Part shown: piece after piece, positions 1-8,006 of the stretch
How positions within the stretch are numbered: the first letter of the stretch is position 1
How the letters are laid out: each line of letters starts with the position of its first letter
Origin: Oleiphilaceae bacterium
GTDB lineage: Bacteria > Pseudomonadota > Gammaproteobacteria > Pseudomonadales > Oleiphilaceae
DNA length: 64,000 nucleotides
Assembly: GCA_022447365.1 (NCBI GenBank)
Contig: JAKVBL010000003.1
Location: 186,001 to 250,000 of the forward strand
Direction of reading: 5' to 3'
Notes under the pieces: generated by a model
The model's input: the letters and a program-made list of their open reading frames with translations, nothing else
The model's database searches: none
Told to the model about the DNA's origin: nothing
Program-made: the position numbers and the translations under genes

Positions 1-323
1 AGAGAAGTTTGAATTACGCTATCTAGCTGAAACAAATGTAAATCTTATTTATGCAAAAGGTAGAAGAGGGAGGATCCACAGATATCGTTGAACACTTTAA
101 ATCCCTGATTGAAACCAATTTCTAAGCTTTACCGATAACGTTAAAGTGTTTATTGATCTGATTAAGGTACTTTTAATAAAGTTAAACAGTATTGGAACAA
201 AGAGTGTAAAAGAGAGCGCTTACCAGAATTAAATTCAATTTTTGAAAAATCCTAGCACGCATAAGCTGCGCAAGTAGCAAGCTACATCCGATTGTTGGAC
301 AAAGTTAAAGCAATGTCATTAAT
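1..323. other. gene-poor left edge, possible short coding tails
   Basis: There is no complete gene here. Two short open frames look protein-like: one enters from the window edge and stops at 89-91, with about 29 codons ending in GRRGRIHRYR. The other runs from an ATG at 51 to a TAA about 24 codons later and ends in HFKSLIETNF. Neither matches a family I recognise. They may be the end of a gene cut by the window or remnants of one. The rest is AT-rich and shows no clear promoter, terminator or RNA gene. Confidence 0.3.
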
Positions 324-737
324 GTGGGCGTTAGTCAAACTCAGGACAACTATTACGTGTCATATAAGATAGGTTGGATTAAAAACGGAGTTTTAGTCGA
401 GTTTGTAGGTGAGACTTCGATAGAAGATATAGATGAGGCGAATCAAAAGCTTTACGAAGACGAGCGCTTGTATTCTTGTTTGTTTGTTGTTTTTAACTTT
501 GATTCAGCAGACCTCTCAAAAGTCACATTAGAACAAGTAAGGATTACGGTCGAAAGTGATAGAAATATCTCTTTAGAGTTCCCTGATCCAATACTTGTTA
601 TTACCTCCAATCATCCAATTACAGATGCCCTGATCTTCTACTATCAGTTAACCGCAGAGTCGTTTGATGTAAAGTGGGATATAAAAAGATTTGGTAGTGT
701 AAAAGATGCATTGCGATGGTGTTATGAATTGGCCTAA
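324..737 (+). CDS. hypothetical protein, STAS/SpoIIAA-like fold possible
   Basis: This 137-codon gene starts at GTG. I do not recognise the family with certainty. The protein has no signal peptide or membrane segment, is acidic, and alternates hydrophobic and charged residues as in a small alpha/beta cytoplasmic domain (for example LYSCLFVVFNFDSADLS and the C-terminal FGSVKDALRWCYELA). A short domain that opens with strand-like GVLVEFVGETSIED and ends in an amphipathic helix recalls SpoIIAA/STAS-like proteins, but this is only a resemblance. It sits alone in AT-rich DNA next to decayed sequence, so it may be part of a horizontally acquired patch. Coding seems likely because the frame is long and composition is protein-like; function is unknown. 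Confidence 0.55.
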   Translation: MGVSQTQDNYYVSYKIGWIKNGVLVEFVGETSIEDIDEANQKLYEDERLYSCLFVVFNFDSADLSKVTLEQVRITVESDRNISLEFPDPILVITSNHPITDALIFYYQLTAESFDVKWDIKRFGSVKDALRWCYELA

Positions 738-799
738 CAAGGTCAGCTAGCATGCCATCTTTCCGTTTTCTTGGTATTTATATTGATAGGTCATTGTAG

Positions 800-1052
800 T
801 TATTTGATCTTACATATGATCCTACGCTAGGTGTTAAGGATGTATTCTTGCAACTTGTTGGTAAGTTTTTTGATGCTAACTTAATCCAAACAAATCAATT
901 ATCGAAAAACTAGAAGTAACATAAACTCATTCTTTGAATGGATAAGCGTCTATAATTTTGATCGCTTTATTTCGCACTGGACGTTTGTACTAGGCAATGA
1001 CTATATTCTTGTAGAGTTAAAACCCTTGAACTCTGTAATTCGGGTTATATAA
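800..1052 (+). pseudogene. decayed gene of unknown family, frameshifted
   Basis: Two overlapping open frames both look like real protein. The first (800-913) reads LFDLTYDPTLGVKDVFLQLV and stops at TAG 911-913. The second (885-1052) includes NSFFEWISVYNFDRFISHW and ends at TAA 1050-1052. They can be joined by one frameshift at the run of five A at 905-909, which suggests a single gene of about 84 codons or more that has lost its reading frame and its start. I do not recognise the product. It lies just upstream of the DUF5993/DsbB pair, and nothing shows that it belonged to that unit. Confidence 0.4.
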
Positions 1053-1055
1053 ACC

Positions 1056-1211
1056 ATGATGACACTAATTTTTTTTATTTTGTTTGCTGCAATATTAGCT
1101 ATATTCTTCGATAAGAAAGCACTGGGAAATGGGCTTTTTGGAGTTGCCTTAATAATCAGTTTATATTGGTTAAATTACCACGCTACAGACCCGCTTTCGA
1201 TTCTGTTGTGA
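1056..1211 (+). CDS. DUF5993 family small membrane protein
   Basis: This 51-codon gene reads MMTLIFFILFAAILAIFFDK, then a second hydrophobic stretch GLFGVALIISLYWLNYH, and a short tail TDPLSILL. Two transmembrane helices with a short cytoplasmic or periplasmic turn and the YWLNYHATDPLSI-type ending match the DUF5993 family. Members are known for sitting directly upstream of DsbB-like genes. Here dsbB starts only 13 bases after the TGA stop, so the two are almost certainly co-transcribed. The start could be either ATG at 1056 or 1059. Inference: it may help fold or partner the DsbB-like oxidoreductase, but its biochemical role is not established. Confidence 0.75.
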   Translation: MMTLIFFILFAAILAIFFDKKALGNGLFGVALIISLYWLNYHATDPLSILL

Positions 1212-1224
1212 GGAATCAATTACA

Positions 1225-1764
1225 ATGAACCGTAATCACATTATTGTTTTAAATATATTTGCTTTATTGGGCCTGAATATTGTCTTAATAGTGGGATTGG
1301 CGCTTCAGATATTGCTTAATGAGTTGCCTTGCCCTTTATGCTTACTTCAACGTATTGGCTTTGTAATGGTTATGTTTGGATTTATGCTAAATGTAAGGCA
1401 CGGGATTGAGCAACGTCATTACGGTGTCATTCTTTTGGGAGCTATATTTGGTGCGGCGGCGGCACTTCGACAGATGGCCTTACATGTTATTCCTGACACT
1501 CCCGCTTATGGCAGTCCTATCTTTGGCATGCATTATTATACTTGGGCTTTTGTTTTGTTTAGCGCGACCGTACTCGGAGTCGCTATATTGCTAATTTTAT
1601 GGAAAGAGGAATGGCAGTCAAAAACATATGAAATTACGATCTGTGGTCGTTGGGTATGTTTGCTCACTATTGCAACTGTGGGCGTGAATCTCCTATCAAC
1701 TTTTGTAGAGTGTGGTCCATTTGAATGTCCGGCAAATCCAGTACGCTATTGGTTATTCAATTAG
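1225..1764 (+). CDS. dsbB: DsbB-family disulfide bond formation protein
   Basis: This is a 179-residue inner-membrane quinone-linked thiol oxidoreductase that would reoxidise a DsbA-like periplasmic partner. Four transmembrane segments are visible (about 7-30, 40-57, 68-82 and 105-128), with another hydrophobic stretch near 140-158. The first redox pair is the family CPLC motif at Cys36/Cys39 (ELPCPLCLLQR). The second pair is not in the usual central periplasmic loop but near the C-terminus, Cys163 and Cys168 (VECGPFECPANPVRYW). This arrangement is typical of the DsbB variant that travels with DUF5993 rather than of the E. coli housekeeping DsbB. No dsbA lies nearby, so the partner is unknown. 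The start ATG follows a GAGGAATC-type ribosome site. Confidence 0.88.
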   Translation: MNRNHIIVLNIFALLGLNIVLIVGLALQILLNELPCPLCLLQRIGFVMVMFGFMLNVRHGIEQRHYGVILLGAIFGAAAALRQMALHVIPDTPAYGSPIFGMHYYTWAFVLFSATVLGVAILLILWKEEWQSKTYEITICGRWVCLLTIATVGVNLLSTFVECGPFECPANPVRYWLFN

Positions 1765-2013
1765 TCTCCAATCCAACGATTTAATTCTCTGTGGCATCTG
1801 ATTTATCCACACTAACTGAATGTCGAAAAAATCGTAATTTATTCAATATATTTGCTGACTGTTATATTCGGAGATTATTTTAATTGCAATCCATTGCATT
1901 GCGACAGCAAATAGGAAAATAGAGATTTTCAATGGGTACTGCATTCGGTTTCTCATGCCCTGTCGTGCATTTTATTTCACTTCTGCCGTTATCACCAAAT
2001 CTAAGCGAGAAAT

Positions 2014-2889
2014 ATGAATAATGATTCAAAAGGGATGTTATACGGTCTGATTGGTATTCTCTCATTTGGTTTGACATTGCCTGTCACGCGCTACGTAATA
2101 GAGTATTTTTCTCCGATGTTCATAGGCCTCGGTAGAGCTACCGTGGCTGGTATTTTTGCGGCATTATTACTCATCATAACGAGGCAATCTGTCCCTTCAA
2201 AAGAACAGCTATACAAATTAATTATTGTTGCACTGGGCGTAGTCGTCGGTTTTCCTGTTCTTTCATCCGTTGCAATGCAAACTGTTCCTGCGTCACATGG
2301 AGGGGTTGTACTAGCAATACTACCTTTAGCAACTGCTATTGTTGGAGTCGTGATATCCAATGAAAAACCATCATTTGGATTTTGGGTTACAAGTGTTTTA
2401 GGAAGCATGCTAGTCGTTATTTATTCAGTACTTAATGGCGCTAATGCTCTTCATTGGGGTGATATTGCGCTATTTTTCGCCGTATTGAGTGCAGCTATTG
2501 GCTATTCTGTCGGAGGGTTATTGTCGAAAGAAATCGGTGGCTGGAGAGTTATATGCTGGGCACTTGTCATATCTACACCGTTCATTTCTATATTTGCACT
2601 TTATCATTTCCCGCCAGAATGGAGCTCGGTACCAATAAATATTTGGCTGGGCTTTCTTTATCTTGCACTAGTTAGCCAGTTAATTGGTTTTTTCTTTTGG
2701 AACAGAGGATTAGCCATTGGAGGAGTTGTGAGAGTTAGTCAAACACAATTATTACAGCCCTTTGTCACCATTATTGCATCTGCTTTACTTCTTGATGAAA
2801 TTCTTAAGCTTGAAACTGTAATATTTGCATTGTTAATAGTGATCCTCGTGGCGATAGGAAAGAAACAACCGATATCTGTAGTAGACTAG
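2014..2889 (+). CDS. EamA/DMT-family transporter
   Basis: A 291-residue inner-membrane protein with about ten hydrophobic helices arranged as two EamA repeats (roughly residues 8-138 and 148-282). Features typical of the drug/metabolite transporter superfamily are the N-terminal GILSFGLTLPVTRYV, the charged end of repeat one (NEKPSFGFWVTSVLGSMLVV) and the C-terminal VTIIASALLLDEILK, which matches the common 'P..a.l.s.l.l.E' pattern. DMT carriers export or exchange amino acids, metabolites or drugs, and the substrate cannot be read from sequence. It is transcribed alone, with about 250 bp of spacer on each side. The start ATG is preceded by AAGCGAGAAAT, a modest ribosome site. Confidence 0.85.
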   Translation: MNNDSKGMLYGLIGILSFGLTLPVTRYVIEYFSPMFIGLGRATVAGIFAALLLIITRQSVPSKEQLYKLIIVALGVVVGFPVLSSVAMQTVPASHGGVVLAILPLATAIVGVVISNEKPSFGFWVTSVLGSMLVVIYSVLNGANALHWGDIALFFAVLSAAIGYSVGGLLSKEIGGWRVICWALVISTPFISIFALYHFPPEWSSVPINIWLGFLYLALVSQLIGFFFWNRGLAIGGVVRVSQTQLLQPFVTIIASALLLDEILKLETVIFALLIVILVAIGKKQPISVVD

Positions 2890-3159
2890 CTAATTAGTTA
2901 AGCTGATTTGAGAGTAAGAATGATCTCCCATGTGTAGGAAAAGTTATGATGCGTGATTATCTCCGTTATTTTTGGAAAGGTCCTAGGAAAGCGGGGTGAT
3001 TATACTTCACGTGTAATTTGACTATGTGTTATGGATATTAGAAAGAGACCATATTTTTGTCGTAAATCATCAGTATTGTACGGATGTACCTAAGGATTTC
3101 GAAGTGACTAATACTTATCAGACTTTTAATTGACGGACTTTGTTTAGAGATATCAATCA

Positions 3160-4059
3160 ATGACTCAAATAGATAGAAAAGATTTCGCGAAGAAAACACT
3201 TCTTGGTGGGGTGGTTATTCTATTACCAGTTGCTCTTTTGGTGATGGGCTTTAGATGGTTGTTCCAATTAGTAACGGATCTTATTAAGCCGCTCGCGAAT
3301 CTAATCATCAATGTAGTAGGTATGCCAGAAATTTTTGCAGATATTCTAGTCTTAACAGGCATGGCTGGTTTGTGCTTTGTAACTGGGTGGCTGGTGACAA
3401 CAGCTGGCGGTTCATGGTTCCATACGAAATTTGATACCCATTTAGCTCGCTACGCTCCAGGTTATCGTATCATGAAAGATATCGTAGGCCAGTTTTTTGG
3501 TGATGTCAGTAAATCCCCATTTGCTAAAGGAGAGGTTGCATTGGTCAAGCTTTTTGGAGACTGCACTACCGAAGTGACGGCACTTGTCACAAGTAAGCAT
3601 GATGATGGACGATATACTATCTTTATGCCGACCGGTCCGAACCCTACTTCGGGAAATATTTATCATGTTAAGCAGGAACAGGTAACGCTTTATCCTGAGA
3701 TTTCCGTGAGTGATGCAATGAGGACTATTATCGCGTGTGGTGCAGGCTCGGGAGAGTTAATAGCAAATACGAGTGCTGTTGGATCCAATGTAAGAACGTC
3801 GACAAAACAGGAAACCTCAAAAGGTGATAGTTCCTCCGATGATTTGGGGGATTTAATTCAAGATACGCTTTTAGATAAGCGCATTAAACTCTGCTTGCTT
3901 AAACACGGTATTGAAACTTTGAATGACTTGCGCCAACTAAGTGAGGATGAGCTGAAAAATATAAAAGGCCTAGGGCCAAAGCGTTTGGAACTAGTGAAGA
4001 CTTATTTGAATGCAGTGTCTACAGAAACAAAACGTAAAAACTTTAATAAAAATGTCTGA
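3160..4059 (+). CDS. DUF502 membrane protein fused to helix-hairpin-helix domain
   Basis: The 299-residue protein has an N-terminal DUF502 region (about 10-190) with two transmembrane helices (15-40 and 62-82) followed by a soluble beta-rich part containing MPTGPNPTSGNIYHV, the DUF502 signature. A Ser/Thr-rich linker (about 205-230) leads to a C-terminal domain (236-286) with DLRQLSEDELKNIKGLGPKR, a helix-hairpin-helix of the type in the RNA polymerase alpha C-terminal domain and RuvA-like folds. DUF502 proteins normally end before such a module. The HhH domain would lie on the same side of the membrane as the soluble DUF502 part. Function is unknown; nucleic acid or protein binding by the tail is an inference. 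Confidence 0.8.
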   Translation: MTQIDRKDFAKKTLLGGVVILLPVALLVMGFRWLFQLVTDLIKPLANLIINVVGMPEIFADILVLTGMAGLCFVTGWLVTTAGGSWFHTKFDTHLARYAPGYRIMKDIVGQFFGDVSKSPFAKGEVALVKLFGDCTTEVTALVTSKHDDGRYTIFMPTGPNPTSGNIYHVKQEQVTLYPEISVSDAMRTIIACGAGSGELIANTSAVGSNVRTSTKQETSKGDSSSDDLGDLIQDTLLDKRIKLCLLKHGIETLNDLRQLSEDELKNIKGLGPKRLELVKTYLNAVSTETKRKNFNKNV

Positions 4060-4368
4060 GGTTCTCGGGGACCCTATTAATAATGTAAATGCTTGTTAGC
4101 TGACATGCAGGCCTCTCTAGTAAACGTGATCTGCTTTTAGCTTATTAAACAAAGTAAACGTGAACCATTAATTTTTGGTGTAGTCAGGATACTTAGCCTA
4201 TCAATCGAGTTAGTATTTTGAATCGTCAATAATTCCATAGTTTCTTTTTAGTTCGATAAACTAGCAAATGAGAAGTATTTACGATGCGATATCGTCGCGT
4301 GCGAATGCGTGTGATTGTATGATTTTGAATATGCGCCTTCACTTTCTCAAAACTAAAAAATGACCAAC
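4060..4368. other. intergenic spacer without recognised gene
   Basis: This 309-bp AT-rich stretch separates convergent genes. I see no credible open frame, RNA gene or canonical terminator. A short palindrome (CGATGCGATATCGTCG, near 4283) is the only local structure and has no adjoining T-run. Confidence 0.5.
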
Positions 4369-5682
4369 TTACAGCAGCCGCAAACCATTTAGCATAACAA
4401 GGGCAATGCAAACTGGCGCTATGAAGCGAATTGCTAGGAACCATGATTTGAACCAAAATGTTAATTTCAATGCGAGTACTTCTTCGATTTCGTTTCTATG
4501 CATTCTCCAACCGATCAATACTGCGACAAGTAGTCCACCAAGAGGCAGCATATAGTTTGCTGTTGCGACATCTAAGAAGTTGAATACGTCGCCAGAAGCT
4601 GCAGAAGCGGCCGCACCAATCCACGCAATCGCACATAGACCTGTCACAGAAACAACACGCTTCACGCCTTTGCGCTCAAACCATGCTGCAGAAGGTTCGA
4701 TCAATGAAATTGAAGAACTTTGTGCTGCGAGAGTTAGCAATACGAAGAACATAAGCCCGATGAACTGACCACCAAACATTTGGCTAAATGCATTGGGTAG
4801 TGTCACGAATACAAGGCCTGGACCTGCGCTTGGCTCTAGACCATGCGCGAACACAAGTGGGAAAATCATCATGCCAGCAATAAGCGCCACTAGTGTGTCG
4901 ACTAAACCGATTGTTAATGCGGTCTTGCCGATGTTGACGTCTGTGCCCATGTACGCTCCATACGCCATGATGCTACCCATACCGAGAGATAGCGTGAAGA
5001 AAGCTTGACCCATCGCGGCTAGTACAACGTCCATGGTGATTTTAGAAAAATCTACCTTCCACATGAACTTCATACCACGCGCGACATCACCGGCGAATAA
5101 GGCGTAACCAAGCAAGATTAGAAGGATAATAAACAGGGCAGGCATCATCACTTCAACCGCTTTACCAATTGACTTTGCGCCACCGACAACCAACAAACCT
5201 GTTAAAACAATAAAGATAGTGAGGTATATAAGCTGTAAGCCAAAGTTAGAGGTGAGTTCGCCAAAGTGACCGCTGATAGCCTCTGCAGGTGCATTCATGT
5301 AGCTGCGGCTCAGCGAAGCAATGATGTAATCTAAGGGCCAACCAGCGACCACGCTGTAGAACATCAAGACCATAATGCCTGCGCATAAGCCCATTGCCGG
5401 TAGTAAGAACCAGTTTTTCGATAAACCATTATGTGCTGCATGATGCTCGACTGCATCAATCGGGTTTGCTTTAGCACTTCGGCCTATAGCGATCTCTGCC
5501 ATCATGAGCGGCAGACCCAACAATAAAATAAACGCGAGATAGATCAGTACGAACGCGCCACCGCCGTATTCCCCAGTCATGTAAGGGAATTTCTAAATAT
5601 TACCTAAACCGACGGCAAAACCTGTTGCTGCAAAAATGAACGTGAGTTTTGAGGGCCACGTAACGGTAGGGCTAGCAAACAT
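4369..5682 (-). pseudogene. sodium-dependent transporter (NSS/SNF family), amber-interrupted
   Basis: The gene reads as a complete neurotransmitter:sodium symporter of about 437 codons, except for a TAG at 5593-5595, codon 30. The start ATG at 5680-5682 begins MFASPTVTWPSKL, and before the stop the frame gives TGFAVGLGNI, then after it KFPYMTGEYGGGAF. In the family this is GLGNIWKFPY, so the stop replaces the conserved Trp of the first helix (TGG to TAG, one base). The rest has the expected helices through residue 437 (ending LVMLNGLRLL) and no other lesion. Such carriers move amino acids with Na+. An ATG at 5580 could start a 403-residue product, but it would lack helix 1 and the Na+ site. 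It is most likely a recent pseudogene or a sequence error. Confidence 0.85.
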
Positions 5683-5812
5683 AATCGTCCTTCTTTCGAG
5701 GTCTTTTAAACGCGAAAATAATAGTCTTGCTTGAGCGAAATTAAAGCCCGCATTGGTAAATAATAGAAAAAGCTTATTTTTTGATCAGATGCGTTATAAG
5801 CGCCTGAGCTCG

Positions 5813-6148
5813 TTAGGCTTTTTTTACATATTGTGCGGTCACCATCATTTCACCGGCGCCATCTACACGGCAGTCTAACTGATGGTCTTTTCCATCTTTG
5901 ATACGCCAAATGAGGGCCTTGGTTCCTACTTTTAATATTTGAGAGCTGCCTTTCACTTTTAGATCTTTAACCAAAGTCACTTTGTCGCCTTCGGCTAATA
6001 GCGTTCCATTAGCGTCTTTCACTTTTAGCATGTCTTCTTCGGCTTGCTCGGCAGGGTTCCACTCGTATCCACACTCCGGGCAAATGAGTAGGTCTCGGTC
6101 TTGATAGACATATTCAGAGTTGCAACTAGGACAGGGCAGCAGTGACAT
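5813..6148 (-). CDS. yjdM: YjdM (PhnA-type) zinc-ribbon protein
   Basis: This 111-residue cytoplasmic protein has an N-terminal zinc ribbon, CPSC at 6-9 and CPEC at 23-26, followed by the family C-terminal beta domain containing [16 protein letters not shown] and [12 protein letters not shown] and ending [13 protein letters not shown]. This is the YjdM family, formerly called PhnA by gene position in E. coli; it is not the phosphonoacetate hydrolase of the same old name. Length is normal for the family. Its cellular function is not settled. It is separated by 68 bp from the broken cupin gene downstream and lies 130 bp from the broken transporter, so it is probably transcribed alone. Confidence 0.9.
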   Translation of the reverse strand: MSLLPCPSCNSEYVYQDRDLLICPECGYEWNPAEQAEEDMLKVKDANGTLLAEGDKVTLVKDLKVKGSSQILKVGTKALIWRIKDGKDHQLDCRVDGAGEMMVTAQYVKKA

Positions 6149-6216
6149 GATTACTTAAATCTTCGATTGGGCGATAGGGTTGGGAGAATAGCGCAATCTA
6201 TCGGGGCTTCCTAATA

Positions 6217-6564
6217 TTAAGCGGATTCATAGTTTTCAGTAATAAAGCGAGGTGTGCAGATTGCCATAAAGATTAAGTCTTCTTCGCCAATGTTTGTGAT
6301 GCGTTGTCGATCCATAGGGGGGATGCTGGCAGTATGACCTTGGCTGACTTCTCTTGTTCGGTTGTCACCAATCTCGACCAAACCAGTTCCTGAAACAATT
6401 ACATAGCGCTCAGTTGTATCTTTCAAACGATGCCATGTGGTAGCAACGCCTGCCTAAACGCGAGCCTGAGTAATAGACACAACTGGGTCTTCAGGATTAT
6501 TTGATAATTTTGTGATGTAACAGCATTCGGCTTCGAACAGGGGTTCTTGGGGTATATAGGGAGC
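6217..6564 (-). pseudogene. cupin-domain protein gene, amber-interrupted and start lost
   Basis: The frame upstream of the only usable ATG (6424-6426) continues as protein: EPLFEAECCYITKLSNNPED, then PVVSITQARV, a TAG at 6454-6456, and AGVATTWHRLKDTTERYVIV. The cupin family has a Glu at the stop position (RVEAGV), so GAG has become TAG. No ATG, GTG or TTG lies at the expected N-terminus before the upstream TAA at 6565-6567; the only in-frame GTG (6478-6480) is too far in. The remaining part has the cupin metal-site His (WHRL) and the strands VSGTGLVEIG and IGEEDLIFMAICTPRF. A 69-residue fragment starting at 6426 would lack the first cupin motif. I regard it as a pseudogene with two lesions. 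Confidence 0.75.
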
Positions 6565-6583
6565 TTATTGGTTTTTGTTCTGA

Positions 6584-7231
6584 TTAAAGCATTGCACCAA
6601 TCGCTACCCCAATAAATAGGGTCGCAGAGACGAAATCTAATCGGCGCTGGTTTTTAGGATTCATGAATAACCCCGATACAGATTTCGCCGCTAGGCCATA
6701 GCTTAATTTGCATAAGCAATCAGCTATAAACCACGATCCGACGATCACGGTAAGTTGAACGAGCAAGCTTTTTTGAGGATCAATAAACTGAGGCAGTAGG
6801 GCGATAAAAAACAAGATGTCTTTCGGATTACTAATCCCCATTAAAAATGCTTGATGAAACAGTGGCATTTTTTTATCCGGATGACTTATTTGATGAGAAG
6901 TTTGATGGGATGCTTGATTTGTTTCTGTTGTTGGCTCGCTTATTTCGCTGGAAGGTTGAATCAGTTGAATTCCTAAGTACAGCAAATAGGCTGCACCGGC
7001 GTAACGGATGATATTGAACAATAACTCTGAGCTGACAACGATCGCACCTAGGCCTGATGCTGAAATAATTAGCAATACGCTTGAGGCCAAGCTGCCACCG
7101 AAGAGCACTGGTGCAGAAGCACGAATGCCTTGTTTAAGCGTGCTGTTTACCATTAATAACGATAAAGGGCCCGGTATCGCGATGACGATGATGATCGCGG
7201 TGAAGTAGAGGAGCCAAGTTTCAATTTGCAT
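6584..7231 (-). CDS. LysE/RhtB-family amino acid exporter
   Basis: This is an inner-membrane exporter of about 215 residues with six hydrophobic helices. The family pattern is clear: IAIPGPLSLLMVNSTLKQGI near the N-terminus (the 'PGP' loop) and LMGISNPKDILFFIALLPQF in the middle. Between helices 3 and 4 it carries an unusual Gln/Ser/His-rich insert with the tandem-like ASHQTSHQISHPDKK, probably a cytoplasmic loop grown by slippage. I chose the ATG at 7229-7231 (MQIETWLLYF), which gives the normal N-terminus. An ATG nine codons upstream at 7258 is also open. Substrates of the family are basic or neutral amino acids, and this one cannot be assigned. Confidence 0.85.
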   Translation of the reverse strand: MQIETWLLYFTAIIIVIAIPGPLSLLMVNSTLKQGIRASAPVLFGGSLASSVLLIISASGLGAIVVSSELLFNIIRYAGAAYLLYLGIQLIQPSSEISEPTTETNQASHQTSHQISHPDKKMPLFHQAFLMGISNPKDILFFIALLPQFIDPQKSLLVQLTVIVGSWFIADCLCKLSYGLAAKSVSGLFMNPKNQRRLDFVSATLFIGVAIGAML

Positions 7232-7328
7232 TCGATATCCGTTTTCTGTTGGTGTCATGCCGGACGTGATCCGGTATCTTTCAGCCTTACAGGCTGGTTT
7301 AATTTAGTACTACTTATCTTGTTTTTAT

Positions 7329-7820
7329 GTTCTTTCTTGCTCGCATAAGAAAGAACCAAAGAAGTGCGTACCTGCTCTTCGGCCCTTCGGGTTCATTCGT
7401 AACTTGGTTAAAAATGGCGCTGCGGAACTTATCCGCTTCGCGGATTTCGGACAGTCTTCGCTGTATCCATTTTTAACTTGCAGTTACTCATCCTTCGAGA
7501 AGGCAATTTTGCTTCGATAAAGTTGGTGATTACACCAATTTCCTTTCGCGACTCACCTAGTCAGAAAGGGTAGTGTAGGCTTCGATTAAGCTTTACGAAT
7601 ACTCCTAGCTTTATCGGAGTAGCCTCTTTCCCCATCTCGAAGGGCGAAAACTCGCTAGTTCAAATCGGATTAAGCGAGGACTGTTTGAGCGTAGCGAGTT
7701 CCGCAGCGCCGATTTGAACAAGAGTTTAAGCGTAGCCGAAGACCCTGAGAGTTTGGGTCGCCTTTAGATTCCAAAGATCTTTGGCGATGCAAAGGTCTTT
7801 GGGCGCGGTCGGCCGCCGCC
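7329..7820. repeat. decayed intergenic repeat element in 750-bp gene-free spacer
   Basis: The whole spacer 7259-8006 lacks a credible gene. It starts with a perfect inverted repeat, GTTCTTTCTT at 7329-7338 and AAGAAAGAAC at 7347-7356, followed by CAAAGAAGTGCG. It ends with CCAAAGATCTTTGGCGATGC near 7772. In between are short hairpins such as ATCCGC/GCGGAT near 7428-7442 and the block GCGAGGACTGTTTGAGCGTAGCGAG, which is given here in two pieces (GCGAGGACTG and TTTGAGCGTAGCGAG). I recall similar pieces as recurrent intergenic sequence in gammaproteobacterial genomes. The copy here looks degenerate, and any role is unknown. Confidence 0.45.
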
Positions 7821-7925
7821 GGCAGGATAAATGGAAATAAATCTGTCATGCCGCGAGCCAACGCATAGCCCTTAACTCGACCTTTAGGTCGAAACCTGAA
7901 ATCGCATCCTGTGGCAAAGCCACAA

Positions 7926-7955
7926 AAATAAAAAAAGGGGCCAAAGGCCCCTAAA
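7926..7955 (-). terminator. rho-independent terminator of the purine operon
   Basis: The stem GGGGCC (7937-7942) and GGCCCC (7946-7951) closes a three-base loop. Read on the minus strand it is followed by a run of T. It lies about 50 bases beyond the puuD stop codon and would end the long minus-strand purine-catabolism transcript. Confidence 0.9.
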
Positions 7956-8006
7956 AATTATCAAGCTCAGGAGTTGTGCTTAATAAGGAGTCGTTAATAG
8001 CAAATG

